This document shows positions 45,408 through 54,412 of a DNA stretch of 54,412 nucleotides, piece after piece (the stretch's first letter is position 1; every line of letters starts with the position of its first letter). The translations under genes were made by a program, and so were the position numbers. A model generated the notes under the pieces. That model was not told the DNA's origin and ran no database searches. It saw only the letters and a program-made list of their open reading frames with translations. The DNA is from Gammaproteobacteria bacterium (GTDB lineage: Bacteria > Pseudomonadota > Gammaproteobacteria > SZUA-152): assembly GCA_011051755.1 (NCBI GenBank), contig DRKN01000172.1, forward strand, positions 1 to 54,412, in the 5' to 3' direction.

Positions 45408-47576
45408 TTACGAGGATTTTCTCCGCACTTCGATCACGTTTGGCAACTGTTCGACCTTGGCCAGCACACCGCTGAGCTGGGCGACATCGTGCACATCCAG
45501 CGACAGGGTCATATCCGCAATGTGGGTGCGCCGATCCGTGAGGGTGTTTACGCCCATCACATTGAGCCGTTCATTGGTGAGGATTTCGGTAATGTCACGC
45601 AGCAGACCCTGGCGGTCGTAGGCATGCACCAGAATCTCCACCGGATAGGTGTTCTGGATGTTCTGCGACCAATCCACCTCCAGCAGACGCTCATACTCTG
45701 TCTGCTGCAAGCGCAGCAGATTGGGGCAGTCACGACGATGAATGGTCACCCCGCGGCCACGGGTGATGTAGCCAACGATGGCATCAAAGGGAACCGGTTT
45801 ACAGCAGCGTGCCATGTGAGTCATCAAGCCCCCTACGCCCATCACGTGCACGTCGCCGCCACCGGCAAGCTCCGGCTGGCGTAATACGGGTGGCGGTATT
45901 TCCGTCGCCGGCGGCAGCACCTGTTCGTTGACCGCAGCAGCGATCTGCGCGCTGGCCATATCGCCACGGCCCAGGGCGGCAAGAAAATCATCCAGACGGT
46001 TGTAATGGAAGCGTTTCGCCAGCAGCTCCAGATTCAGATCCGTCACCGACAGGCGGTGCAGCTCTCTATCCAACAGCGAGCGCCCATCGCTGACATTGCG
46101 ATCAAAATCCTGCTGGCGAAACCAGCTGCGCACCTTGGCGCGCGCGCGCGAGCTTTTCAGATAACCCAGCTGTGGATTGAGCCAGTCACGGCTGGGCGAA
46201 GCCTGCCGGGACGTCAGTATCTCGACCTGTTCGCCATTCCGCAACGCGTAGCCGATGGGCACGATGCGGCCGTTGACCTTGGCACCACGATAGCGATGCC
46301 CGACATCGGTGTGGATATGATAGGCAAAATCCAGCGGTGTCGCCCCGCGCAGCAAATCCACTACCTTGCCGTTCGGGGTCAGTACGTAGACACGATCCTG
46401 AAAAACCTCGGATTTGAAACGGTCGATGAAATCGCCGGCATTACGCTCCTCGTCCTTCCATTCGAGAATCTGCCGCAGCCAGGCAATTTTTTCACCATAC
46501 TGCGTATCCTGCCTCCCGCCTTCCTTGTATCCCCAGTGGGCGGCAACACCATATTCGGAATGCCGATGCATCTCAAAGGTACGAATCTGGATCTCCAGCG
46601 CCTTGCCCTCAGGGCCCACCACCGCCGTGTGCAAGGACTGGTACATATTTTCCTTGGGCGAAGCAATGTAATCGTCGAATTCGCTGCGGATAGGCTGCCA
46701 GCGACTGTGCACCAGTCCCAGCACGGCGTAGCAATCGGCCACTGTGTCGACCAGCACACGGGCAGCGCGAACATCAAACAATTCCTTGAAATCCACAGAC
46801 TTGCCAGACATTTTTCGCCAGATACTGTAGATATGTTTGGGACGTCCGGCCACCTTTCCCCGGATGCCGGCGTGCGCCAGCTCGGCACGCACCTGCTCCA
46901 GCACCAGGCTGATGTATCGCTCACGATCCACGCGCCGCTCGTCCAACAGCTTCGCCACCCGCATATAGGTCTCCGGCTGCAGAAAGCGGAAGCTGAGATC
47001 CTCCAGCTCCCACTTCAACTGCCAGATGCCCAAACGATTGGCCAGCGGCGCGAAGATGTCCATGGTCTCCTGCGCCACATGAGCGCGCTCATCCTCTGAG
47101 CGATGCTTTAGCTCGCGCATGATCTGCACCCGCTCGGCCAGCTTCACGAACACCACCCGCACGTCCTCGGCCATGCCCAGCAACAGCTTGCGCAGACCTT
47201 CGAGATACTGCGCGTCACCACGCTGCGCCTGCTGGCGGAAGTCACCCACGATACGCATCTTGCGCACCCCATCGACCAGCCCGGCCACCACGCCGCTAAA
47301 GGCCGAGTGGACATCGTCCGCAGACAGATCCTTCTCACCCAGACTGCAAATGAAACCGGCCACCAGGGTATCGATATCCATGTGCAGGGTGGTGAGGATG
47401 TCGACCACCGCACGTGCGCGGCCCACGACATCCTCGCCCGCGCCTTGCTGGCGCGCCAACCCCAACGCCCGCCCCAGAGGCGAGACATCGATATCCGCCT
47501 TTACCGCCAGTTGATCCAACCAGCACTGATCATCGGTGCAGAAATCACCCTCGCTGAGAACCTGTGTCGTCACCAT
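45408..47576 (-). CDS. relA: GTP pyrophosphokinase RelA
   Basis: A 722-residue ppGpp synthetase of the stringent response. The N-terminal pseudo-hydrolase region lacks the HD-x-E-D metal site (GFICSLGEKDLSADDV in its place), as in E. coli RelA. The synthetase domain has the EFDD signature and SPKENMYQSLHTAV. TGS (YVLTPNGKVVDLLRGATPLDFAYHIH), a zinc/CC motif (MARCCKPVP) and an ACT domain (YDRQGLLRDITEILTNE) follow, for ribosome binding. ATG has GAGG upstream. It is followed on the same strand by the intergenic gap before fabA. Confidence 0.97.
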   Translation of the reverse strand: MVTTQVLSEGDFCTDDQCWLDQLAVKADIDVSPLGRALGLARQQGAGEDVVGRARAVVDILTTLHMDIDTLVAGFICSLGEKDLSADDVHSAFSGVVAGLVDGVRKMRIVGDFRQQAQRGDAQYLEGLRKLLLGMAEDVRVVFVKLAERVQIMRELKHRSEDERAHVAQETMDIFAPLANRLGIWQLKWELEDLSFRFLQPETYMRVAKLLDERRVDRERYISLVLEQVRAELAHAGIRGKVAGRPKHIYSIWRKMSGKSVDFKELFDVRAARVLVDTVADCYAVLGLVHSRWQPIRSEFDDYIASPKENMYQSLHTAVVGPEGKALEIQIRTFEMHRHSEYGVAAHWGYKEGGRQDTQYGEKIAWLRQILEWKDEERNAGDFIDRFKSEVFQDRVYVLTPNGKVVDLLRGATPLDFAYHIHTDVGHRYRGAKVNGRIVPIGYALRNGEQVEILTSRQASPSRDWLNPQLGYLKSSRARAKVRSWFRQQDFDRNVSDGRSLLDRELHRLSVTDLNLELLAKRFHYNRLDDFLAALGRGDMASAQIAAAVNEQVLPPATEIPPPVLRQPELAGGGDVHVMGVGGLMTHMARCCKPVPFDAIVGYITRGRGVTIHRRDCPNLLRLQQTEYERLLEVDWSQNIQNTYPVEILVHAYDRQGLLRDITEILTNERLNVMGVNTLTDRRTHIADMTLSLDVHDVAQLSGVLAKVEQLPNVIEVRRKSS

Positions 47577-47582
47577 CCAGCC

Positions 47583-48104
47583 TCACTCCCCGGCGCACAG
47601 ACACGCATGCTGCAGGGCGATCACCGTCTTGGCATCGACAACCTCTCCCGCACAGACCTTCGCCCGAGCTTCGCTCAGGGACAACCAGTGGATTTCGATA
47701 TATTCACCGGCCTCATGGGCGGTGGGTAGCGGGGAAAGCTCGCGGGCGAGAAACAGATCAATACGCTCATCACAGATACCGGGCGACGGCAGCAGGGTAG
47801 CGAGGGGCTGCCAACGTTGGGCCTGTAAGCCCGCCTCTTCAGCCAATTCCCGCTGTGCGCAGGCTTGCGCCGCCTCGCCCGTTTCCAGTCGGCCGGCAGG
47901 GATCTCCCACAGCCAACCGCCTGCGGCATAACGGTACTGACGAATCAGGCACACACGGCCTTCATCATCCAACGCCAGCGCCCCGGCCCCACCGGGATGA
48001 CGAATAATCTCCAGCAGCGCCTGTTGCCCATCGGGAAACACGGCACGCTCTTCATTCAGCGTGAGGGCACGCCCCTGATAGATCAACTTACAGTCCGTGC
48101 CCAT
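47583..48104 (-). CDS. NUDIX hydrolase, ADP-ribose pyrophosphatase-like
   Basis: A 173-residue hydrolase with the Nudix box GRLETGEAAQACAQRELAEEAGL (G-x5-E-x7-REUxEExGU) and the preceding IRQYRYAAGGWLWEIPAG typical of NudF-type ADP-ribose pyrophosphatases. It lies six bases before the relA start on the same strand, so the two are probably one transcript. Confidence 0.92.
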   Translation of the reverse strand: MGTDCKLIYQGRALTLNEERAVFPDGQQALLEIIRHPGGAGALALDDEGRVCLIRQYRYAAGGWLWEIPAGRLETGEAAQACAQRELAEEAGLQAQRWQPLATLLPSPGICDERIDLFLARELSPLPTAHEAGEYIEIHWLSLSEARAKVCAGEVVDAKTVIALQHACLCAGE

Positions 48105-48118
48105 GCAGGAGATTCGAC

Positions 48119-48766
48119 CTACCAGGCCGAAGGCAGGCGCTCATTGATGGTGATGATCTTATTCTTGCTGGTGATATAACCACCGACCGTGAGATCTCTC
48201 AGGATACGGCTGACCATCTCACGTGAGGCCCCCACCATACTGGCGATATCGCGCTGGGTCAGACGTTGAGTCACGACCAATTTGCCGTCTTTCTCTTCGG
48301 CCAGATCCAGCAGGGTGTGTGCAACGCGTCCATAAACATCCATCAATGCCAAACTGCGCACATTCTCGGTCAGTTCACGCAGACGACGCGCCAGACCCTG
48401 GATCACCGTCAAGGCAATCTTGGGATTGCATTCCAGACACTCATCGAAGGCGGACTTGGACACCACCGCCAGCCGGGTTTTCTCCAGGGTCATCACCGAT
48501 GCCGAACGCGGCGCATCATCCAGCATCGCCAACTCACCAAAATATTCCCCCTCGCCCTGAATATTGAGTGTGACCTCTTTGCCTTCCTCATCATTGAGAA
48601 ACACCTTCACCTTGCCCGACAGCACGATATACAGCGAATCAGAACGATCCCCTTCGCAGATAATCAGCGTATTCTTTGGATACTGACGCGTCACCGCCAA
48701 CTCCGAAACTGCCTGTAAATCCTCATCAGGCAAGCCCTTAAACAATGAAATACTCTTTATATTCAT
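48119..48766 (-). CDS. Crp/Fnr-family regulator
   Basis: A 215-residue regulator: cyclic-nucleotide-binding barrel (YIVLSGKVKVFL, GEGEYFGELAMLDDAPRSASV), dimer helix and winged helix (RLTQRDIASMVGASREMVSRILRDL). FGELAMLDDAPRSASV resembles the cAMP pocket of Crp/Clp/Vfr, so cAMP or another nucleotide may bind; no Fnr-type cysteines are seen. The start at 48766 is preferred; a second in-frame ATG lies at 48781. It is 14 bases upstream of the NUDIX gene. Confidence 0.92.
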   Translation of the reverse strand: MNIKSISLFKGLPDEDLQAVSELAVTRQYPKNTLIICEGDRSDSLYIVLSGKVKVFLNDEEGKEVTLNIQGEGEYFGELAMLDDAPRSASVMTLEKTRLAVVSKSAFDECLECNPKIALTVIQGLARRLRELTENVRSLALMDVYGRVAHTLLDLAEEKDGKLVVTQRLTQRDIASMVGASREMVSRILRDLTVGGYITSKNKIITINERLPSAW

Positions 48767-48998
48767 TACACCAATTCCCATGTCGACATTCCTTTATGTT
48801 CGACGACGAACAAAACCGCGTTCTTGATTAATGTGAAAATACCACAAAACAAAGCATGATTATTACCTGGTGACACTATCCCACAGCGCCTATGCTTTTA
48901 GTGGTCTAGGGACGGCAGAGGGAGAGACACGGACGTCTACCTATTATAAAACGGACTACCCCGCAAGATTTTGCGGACTGCTTGCGCCGTTGACCATG

Positions 48999-49676
48999 AC
49001 CCGCAATATGCCAAAGCAGACACAGCAAACACAGGTCAGACAGAGAGCCGCCATGTTACCGATCATGCAGAAAAAAGAATCCCCTGTTGCATGGAGAGAA
49101 TTTGCTGCCGGCATGGAATTCCTCCACCGTTACGGCATCCACAACACCGCCAACTCCAGCGCCATCAGCCGGGACAATCTGCGCCTGCTGCATCGCGCCC
49201 TGTTGCAGGATAGCGAATACCGGCAGTTAATCACAGCCGCGCGCCGGGAAGCACCACAACTCACCAGCCCCAACTGGTCGCTACTCACGGCATCTCATCA
49301 ACTGCACGCCCACTTCGTCAGCATCCCGGCAAAAAGCAGCATTCAGCTTACCGTCCATCCCGGTTACCTGGGCATGTTTTTGATACTTTCCGGATCAGCC
49401 GAAACCTCAAAGCAGGCAGAGACATCTCTCCGACGCAACTGGTGGCCGCGCGGCTGGCTGCCCAGTCGCCAGGCGCATGCAAAAACACAGCTCCTCAAGG
49501 CCAATGACATTATCTCCGTAACTCACAGCACCTCAAATGCAGGTCTGCTGGTGACGGGCAAAAAGGCGTGCACCATCCTCGCTGTTTTCACTACCCGGCA
49601 AATCCGGCAGGCACAGCCAAACAGTGACACCAACGGATTGCTATCTCAGCAGATCCCTCTCCACAGCGCAAGCTGA
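48999..49676 (+). CDS. unknown cupin-like protein
   Basis: A protein of about 226 residues not firmly recognised. ATGs at 48870, 48996, 49053 and 49065 are in frame, so the start is open. A helical N-terminal half (WREFAAGMEFLHRYGIHN) is followed by a beta-rich part with cupin-like features: HAHFVSIPAKSSIQLTVHP, GYLGMFLILSGSAETS, LLKANDIISVTHSTSNAG and CTILAVFTT. HxH appears (HAH), but a full metal set is not clear. It is divergent from the crp-type gene, with which it may share a control region. Confidence 0.55.
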   Translation, partial: TRNMPKQTQQTQVRQRAAMLPIMQKKESPVAWREFAAGMEFLHRYGIHNTANSSAISRDNLRLLHRALLQDSEYRQLITAARREAPQLTSPNWSLLTASHQLHAHFVSIPAKSSIQLTVHPGYLGMFLILSGSAETSKQAETSLRRNWWPRGWLPSRQAHAKTQLLKANDIISVTHSTSNAGLLVTGKKACTILAVFTTRQIRQAQPNSDTNGLLSQQIPLHSAS

Positions 49677-49813
49677 TTAGTACTCCGTCAATATAACCTT
49701 GACGGAGTACGACCCTCCACGCCCACAAAACAGACTGCCCCCCTGACCAATACCTCGCACCTCAGGATCACTTTTTGCTATGCTCCCCGCAAGCCGCCCC
49801 GGGAGTTATCTGT

Positions 49814-51115
49814 ATGCCAAATGGACGATCCGTCCTGAAGAAAACCGTGCCCCTGCTATTGATACTGGGGCTTGCCGTCGGCGGCGCCATTCTGCTGGTC
49901 GCCACAAAACCCCGCACACCGCCACCAGAAAGCGAGGAAAAGGTCTGGGTGGTTGCCACGCAGACCGCAACCCCCGCACAACACTTTCCTGTCATCACCT
50001 TGTATGGCCGTATTGAATCGGCACGCTCGAGCCGCTTGACCTCCTCGCTGAGTTCGGAGGTCATCGATGTCCTCTGCAAGGAAGGTGAACGGGTGAGCAA
50101 GGGGCAAGCCCTGGTGCGCCTGGACGAACGGGATGCACAGTTACGCCTGCAACAGCAAAGCGCGGAACTGGCGGAAATCCGCACCCTGATCGCCAGTGAA
50201 ACACACCGCTTCGACTATGACCAACGCATATTGGCGAGTGAACGCCAATTACAGGCCCTCGCCCAACAGGAAGTAAAACGGGCGCAGCGCCTCAAAGAAG
50301 GCAAGCTTGCCGCCCAGGCACGCATCGACGAGGCACAACAGGTTAAATTGCGCCAGGACATCGCCGTGGCCCAACGCCAGCTCGCCGTACAGGATCACGA
50401 AGCCCGCCTGGCCCGTTTGCAGGCGCAACTGAAAAAGGCCGAGTCGCTACAAGCGCTGGCCAAACTCGATATTGAACGCAGCCTGCTCAGCGCCCCCTTC
50501 GACGCCCGCATCACCCAGGTGCCCGCCTCACCCGGCAATCGTACGCGGCCCGGCGAAGTGCTGGTGGAGCTTTACGCGTTGGACGCCCTGCAAGTCCGCG
50601 CACAGCTCCCCAACGCCAAACTGGCCGCCATCGAAACGGCGCTGAATAATGGCCATCCGCTCACCGCATGGGCGCTTACGGGCACTCGGCAGCGATTGGA
50701 ATTGCAGCTCAGCCACCTTGCCGGTGATATAAAACCCGGCCGCGGCGGACGCGATGGTCTGTTCGAACTAAAAAACCCGGCCACGGATCCGGCCATCGGC
50801 GACATCGTGTCGCTGCAACTCCAGTTGCCAGCGGTCGACAACAGCCTCACCCTGCCCCGCAAGGCCCTGTATGGCAATGACCGCATCTACACCATCAGCG
50901 ATGGCCGGCTGAAGGGCCACCGGGTCGAGCGTCTCGGTGAAACGCTCGCCAACAATCCCGGCTCGCCCTTCGATACCCTGTCCAGCGCCGAAAATACAAA
51001 CTGGCTGCTGGTGCGCAGCGCCAGCATCACACCGGGCAGTCTCATCGTCACCACCCAACTGCCCAACGCCGTGGAAGGCCTGAAGGTGCGTGAGCGGCGC
51101 ACATCGGCCCCATGA
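49814..51115 (+). CDS. RND efflux periplasmic adaptor
   Basis: A 433-residue membrane-fusion protein. N-terminal membrane anchor (LLLILGLAVGGAILLVA), first lipoyl half (SSEVIDVLCKEGERVSKGQALVRLD), a coiled coil of about 100 residues, second lipoyl half (LLSAPFDARITQVPASPGNRTRPGEVLVEL), barrel and membrane-proximal domains. GGGAG lies eight bases before ATG 49814. It is followed by its pump gene; the stop is 22 bases before the pump start. Substrate not predictable. Confidence 0.92.
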   Translation: MPNGRSVLKKTVPLLLILGLAVGGAILLVATKPRTPPPESEEKVWVVATQTATPAQHFPVITLYGRIESARSSRLTSSLSSEVIDVLCKEGERVSKGQALVRLDERDAQLRLQQQSAELAEIRTLIASETHRFDYDQRILASERQLQALAQQEVKRAQRLKEGKLAAQARIDEAQQVKLRQDIAVAQRQLAVQDHEARLARLQAQLKKAESLQALAKLDIERSLLSAPFDARITQVPASPGNRTRPGEVLVELYALDALQVRAQLPNAKLAAIETALNNGHPLTAWALTGTRQRLELQLSHLAGDIKPGRGGRDGLFELKNPATDPAIGDIVSLQLQLPAVDNSLTLPRKALYGNDRIYTISDGRLKGHRVERLGETLANNPGSPFDTLSSAENTNWLLVRSASITPGSLIVTTQLPNAVEGLKVRERRTSAP

Positions 51116-51137
51116 ACACAATGAATGGATCACCTCG

Positions 51138-54100
51138 ATGAGCAATAACCCGGGCGGCTTGATCCGGCTGTTTGCACGCCATCGCGTCGCTGCAAATCTA
51201 CTCATGGCGCTGATGGTTCTCGCCGGCAGCTGGGCCCTGGCCAAGCTCAACACCCAGTTTTTTCCCAATTTCGAGCTGGACATCATCACCGTGCGCATCG
51301 CCTGGAGCGGCGCCAGCGCCGAGGATGTAGAGCGTGGCATTACCGCACCGCTGGAACAGGCGCTGCGCAGCCTCGATAACTTACACAGCATCACCTCCAC
51401 CTCGGCCATGGGTATCGCCGCCCTCAGCCTGGAATACGACGACGGCACCGACATGAGCGCGGCGCTGGAACAGGTCAACGGCGTCATCGCCCTGGCGCGC
51501 AATCTGCCGGAGGAGGTGGAAAAACCGGAGGTCAGCCGCATCATCCGCTACGAACCCGTGGCCCGCCTGCTGCTCAGCGGCAGCCACGACCGGCAAGAGC
51601 TGCGCCCCCTGGCCGAGAAGATGCGTGATGAGCTGCTGGCGCGCGGTATTTCCAAGATCGAGATCAATGGGCTGCCGAAGGAGGAAATCGCCATTCAGGT
51701 GCCTCCTGAGCACCTGTTGGAACTGGACATGACACTGGAGCAGATCAGCAGTCAGATTCAAAAACAAAGCCGCGACCTGCCCGCTGGCTCCGTTGGCCGC
51801 GATGACATCGCCCGCCAGCTACGCGCCCTCGAACAGCGGCGCGACATCACCGGTCTGGAACAGTTGCCGTTGATCAGCGATGCCGACGGCCGGCTCATTA
51901 CATTACAGGACATCGCCCGCCTCGAACGCCGCCCCATCCAGGGCCAGACCACCCTGAGCGTCGATGGCGAACCCGCCGTGGAACTGCGCCTGTTCCGCGC
52001 CGAATCCGCCCCCTCACTCGGCTCCGCCCGCATACTGGAAGACTGGCTGGAAAAAACCCGTCCCACCCTGCCACCCAACATTCAGTTGCGGGTCTACGAC
52101 GAAATGTGGCAGTTGATCAGTGAACGCATCAACCTGTTGCTCATCAACGGCGGTGGCGGTCTGCTGCTGGTGGTCGGCATCCTGCTGCTGTTCCTCAACC
52201 GCCGTGTCGCCCTATGGGTCAGCATCGGTATCCCGGTGTCGTTCATGGCTGCGCTGGCGGTGCTGTATCTGGCCGGCGGCAGCATCAACATGATCAGTCT
52301 GTTCGGTCTCATCATGGCGCTGGGTATCATCGTCGACGACGCCATCGTGGTGGGCGAGGACGCCCTCAGCCACTTTGAAAAAGGCGAGCCGCCCACCCAG
52401 GCCGTGGAAGGCGGCGCCTATCGCATGCTGGCGCCGGTGATGTCCTCCTCACTCACCACTGTGGCCGCCTTTATTCCTCTGATGCTGGTCGGTGGCATCA
52501 TCGGTAACATGATGTTCGAGATTCCACTGGTGGTGATCTGCGTCATCATCGCCTCACTGGTCGAATGCTTCCTGATCCTGCCCGGCCACCTGCGCGTCTC
52601 CTTTGAACGGCACGGCAAACAGGTACGGCGGCTGCCCGGCAACTTCCGCCGCCGCTTCGATGCCGCCTTCGACCGCTTCCGCAACGGCCATTTCCGCCGC
52701 CTGGTCAGGTGGGCCGTGGCGCACCGGGGCATCACCCTCACCGGCGCCGTGGGCGCCCTGATCCTGGCCTTCGGCCTGATTGCCGGTGGCCGCCTCGGTT
52801 TTACCTTCTTCCCCAATGTGGAAGGACGCCTGGTCTTCGCCTCCGTCACCTTTTCCGCCGGCAGCCCGGCAGAACGGGTCGAAGACTTCCTCGGCCACTT
52901 GCAGGACACCCTGCACGAAACCGAACAGGCCCTGGGCGGTAATCTGGTGGCCATCGCCGTGGCCAGCGAAGGCAGCGCACAGAGCGCCGGCGGCGGCCCG
53001 CCCCGCGCCGGCCCGCAGAACGGCTCATTGCTGGTGGAAATGGTATCGCCGGAAAAACGCGACATCAGCAACCGGGAATTCATTGCGGAATGGGAAAAAC
53101 GTCTGCTCATCCCCCCCGGGGTGGAAACCTTTACCCTTGCCGAACGCCGTTCCGGTCATCCCGGGCGGGACATCGATATCAATCTCACCGGCGCCGATGC
53201 CATGGATCTAAAGTTGGCCGCGCAGGCGATCATCGACGCCCTGAAAACCTTCCCCGGCGTACTGGCGCTGGAGGACGACCTGCCGTGGGGGCAGGAACAA
53301 CTGATCTACCGTCTGACCCCCACCGGCGAGGCGCTGGGACTGGACGTGGAAAGTGTTGGCCGGCAACTGCGCGCCGCCTTCGATGGTGCCCTGGTGCAGA
53401 TCTACCTGGATGGGCAGGACGAGGTGGAAGTCCGTATCAGCCTGCCCGATGCGGTGCGCAACCATCTCTCCGGACTGGAAAGTTTTCAGCTCATTCTGCC
53501 CGATGGCGGCAGTGTGCCGCTGGGCAACGTGGTCGAATTCAGCCGGCAACGTGGCTTTGATGTCCTGCGCCATACCGAAGGCCGGTTGGCCGTGTCGGTA
53601 CGCGCCGACGTGGATCACAGCAAAAATAATGGCAACATGATCCGTGAAAACCTGCGTCAGAACGTGCTGCCCGAGATCGAGTCGCGCTACAACGTGCAGG
53701 TGGATTTCCAGGGCCGCGCACAGGATCAAGACACCACCTTGAGCGACCTCAAGCGCGGCGTGCTGTATGCCTTCATTCTCATGTACATCATCCTCGCCTG
53801 GGTATTCGCCTCCTACAGCAAGCCACTGGTGGTGATGGCCATCATCCCCTTCGGGCTGGTGGGCGCCATCGTCGGACATTGGGTGATGGACCTGGAACTG
53901 ACGGTGCTGTCGCTGTTCGGCTTTTTCGGCCTGTCCGGCATCGTCATCAACGATTCGATCATTCTGGTGACCTTCTACCAGAAATTGCTGGCGAAAGGCA
54001 TGGCGGTCAATGAAGCCATTGTCGAAGCCGCCTGTCAGCGCCTGCGCGCGGTGCTGCTGACCTCGCTCACCACCATTGCCGGATTGACTCCACTGCTGTT

Positions 54101-54266
54101 CGAGACCTCCCTGCAGGCGCAGTTCCTGATCCCCATGGCGGCGACTATCAGCTTCGGCCTGGGTTTTGCGACGGTGCTGGTGCTGATCATTATTCCCGCC
54201 CTGCTGTCGACACTGGCATCCGTCTCCAATCGTTACCACAGCCTGCGTGGCCAGTTGGCGCATTGA
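51138..54266 (+). CDS. RND efflux pump inner-membrane permease
   Basis: A 1042-residue RND transporter with 12 membrane helices and two large periplasmic loops. The first helix is followed by QFFPNFELDIITVRIAWSGASAEDVE, the usual entry of pore domain PN1. Helix 4 has LGIIVDDAIVV with the proton-relay Asp pair. Start at 51138 is chosen because relatives begin just before LIRLFARHRVAANLLM; the longer frame starts with GTG inside the adaptor gene. The sequence is closer to the AcrB-like multidrug group than to CusA-type metal pumps. No TolC-type gene follows within the window. Confidence 0.94.
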   Translation: MSNNPGGLIRLFARHRVAANLLMALMVLAGSWALAKLNTQFFPNFELDIITVRIAWSGASAEDVERGITAPLEQALRSLDNLHSITSTSAMGIAALSLEYDDGTDMSAALEQVNGVIALARNLPEEVEKPEVSRIIRYEPVARLLLSGSHDRQELRPLAEKMRDELLARGISKIEINGLPKEEIAIQVPPEHLLELDMTLEQISSQIQKQSRDLPAGSVGRDDIARQLRALEQRRDITGLEQLPLISDADGRLITLQDIARLERRPIQGQTTLSVDGEPAVELRLFRAESAPSLGSARILEDWLEKTRPTLPPNIQLRVYDEMWQLISERINLLLINGGGGLLLVVGILLLFLNRRVALWVSIGIPVSFMAALAVLYLAGGSINMISLFGLIMALGIIVDDAIVVGEDALSHFEKGEPPTQAVEGGAYRMLAPVMSSSLTTVAAFIPLMLVGGIIGNMMFEIPLVVICVIIASLVECFLILPGHLRVSFERHGKQVRRLPGNFRRRFDAAFDRFRNGHFRRLVRWAVAHRGITLTGAVGALILAFGLIAGGRLGFTFFPNVEGRLVFASVTFSAGSPAERVEDFLGHLQDTLHETEQALGGNLVAIAVASEGSAQSAGGGPPRAGPQNGSLLVEMVSPEKRDISNREFIAEWEKRLLIPPGVETFTLAERRSGHPGRDIDINLTGADAMDLKLAAQAIIDALKTFPGVLALEDDLPWGQEQLIYRLTPTGEALGLDVESVGRQLRAAFDGALVQIYLDGQDEVEVRISLPDAVRNHLSGLESFQLILPDGGSVPLGNVVEFSRQRGFDVLRHTEGRLAVSVRADVDHSKNNGNMIRENLRQNVLPEIESRYNVQVDFQGRAQDQDTTLSDLKRGVLYAFILMYIILAWVFASYSKPLVVMAIIPFGLVGAIVGHWVMDLELTVLSLFGFFGLSGIVINDSIILVTFYQKLLAKGMAVNEAIVEAACQRLRAVLLTSLTTIAGLTPLLFETSLQAQFLIPMAATISFGLGFATVLVLIIIPALLSTLASVSNRYHSLRGQLAH

Positions 54267-54301
54267 TCTAGTGTGGTGTAACGTATAAAGTGTACCTATC
54301 A

Positions 54302-54399
54302 GAGGCCCGCAAATGCCCCAAGACAAGGCGCAGTCCGCCGTTAATGGCCCCCTCCCTTAACAAGGACTGGAACGCAGGATTGGGGCATTTGCGGGCCTC
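54302..54399. repeat. inverted repeat with 20-bp perfect arms after the RND genes
   Basis: GAGGCCCGCAAATGCCCCAA (54302-54321) is the exact reverse complement of 54380-54399, with 58 bases between, including CCCCCTCCCTTAACAAGG. Arms this long suggest a stable hairpin, an element end or a recombination site; the window ends 13 bases later. Confidence 0.8.
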
Positions 54400-54412
54400 C
54401 CTCCGGGCGCGG

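Noticed and set aside
45249-45884. 211-residue plus-strand ORF
   Set aside because: Mostly antisense to relA; no recognisable domain.
46005-47099. 364-residue plus-strand ORF
   Set aside because: Antisense shadow of relA.
48830-48846. Crp-binding site TGTGA..CCACA upstream of the crp-type gene
   Set aside because: The gap between half sites is five bases instead of six and one half site is imperfect.

Overview
The window looks like chromosomal DNA of a gammaproteobacterium, most like the Chromatiales-type sulfur oxidisers. Supporting signs are gene sets with gammaproteobacterial order (dnaX-ybaB-recR behind a 4.5S RNA gene, fabA-fabB, RelA with a lost hydrolase site, PhoPQ-like and RegBA-like two-component pairs), an HrcA/CIRCE-controlled hrcA-grpE-dnaK-dnaJ operon, a periplasmic DsrE-like protein and several small c-type cytochromes. 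The lineage is inferred from gene content only. About 41 protein genes are intact, plus one structural RNA gene, one complete IS630-type element, and decayed or cut remnants of at least two other insertion sequences, a VOC protein and a HEPN toxin gene. Many intergenic gaps carry short palindromic dispersed repeats.

Layout. 1-960: transposase scrap and GGGTC/AACCTGACCC repeat arrays. 963-5207: a secreted double-PilJ protein, a lipoprotein and ftsK. 5208-6339: a repeat-rich gap with a dead VOC gene. 6340-12992: dapB, a DsrE-like gene and the heat-shock operon, all on the minus strand, with CIRCE upstream. 13275-15182: a low-GC accessory patch with a dead transposase, an L,D-transpeptidase and an unknown membrane protein. 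15671-18912: a tightly overlapping five-gene envelope cassette (Met-rich lipoprotein, outer-membrane barrel, lipoprotein redoxin, cytochrome c, TlpA). It is divergent from a RegB/RegA redox sensor-regulator pair and a DUF1415 gene (19095-21510). 21862-23426: an MNT/HEPN pair whose second gene is cut off, next to an IS630 element. 23593-28853: IMPase-like and MOSC genes, ffs, dnaX, ybaB and recR. 29169-31732: a FliA-type sigma factor, a YqiB-like gene and a Sel1-repeat protein. 31769-35668: a REC-GGDEF-EAL-HDOD protein and a zinc-LID adenylate kinase. 35887-40561: a receiver-domain/periplasmic-adaptor fusion downstream of a PhoPQ-like pair. 40780-48766: cytochrome c, an M42-like peptidase, bactofilin with fabB and fabA, relA, a NUDIX hydrolase and a Crp-type regulator. 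48870-54266: a cupin-like protein and an RND efflux pair; the window ends in a long perfect inverted repeat.

How the genes work together. Three themes stand out. (1) Stress and redox control: HrcA/CIRCE over the chaperones, RelA, Crp, and RegBA facing a possible copper/thiol/cytochrome cassette. (2) Envelope signalling and transport: the REC-adaptor fusion is the most unusual protein here. All phosphotransfer residues of its cytosolic receiver domain are retained, it is joined through one membrane segment to a HlyD-like periplasmic adaptor, and it follows a sensor kinase/regulator pair, so phosphorylation-gated transport is a testable idea. (3) A dnaX gene with two overlapping slippery heptamers. 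A -1 shift at either would end at codon 434, close to the length of the E. coli gamma subunit, so this dnaX probably makes both tau and gamma.
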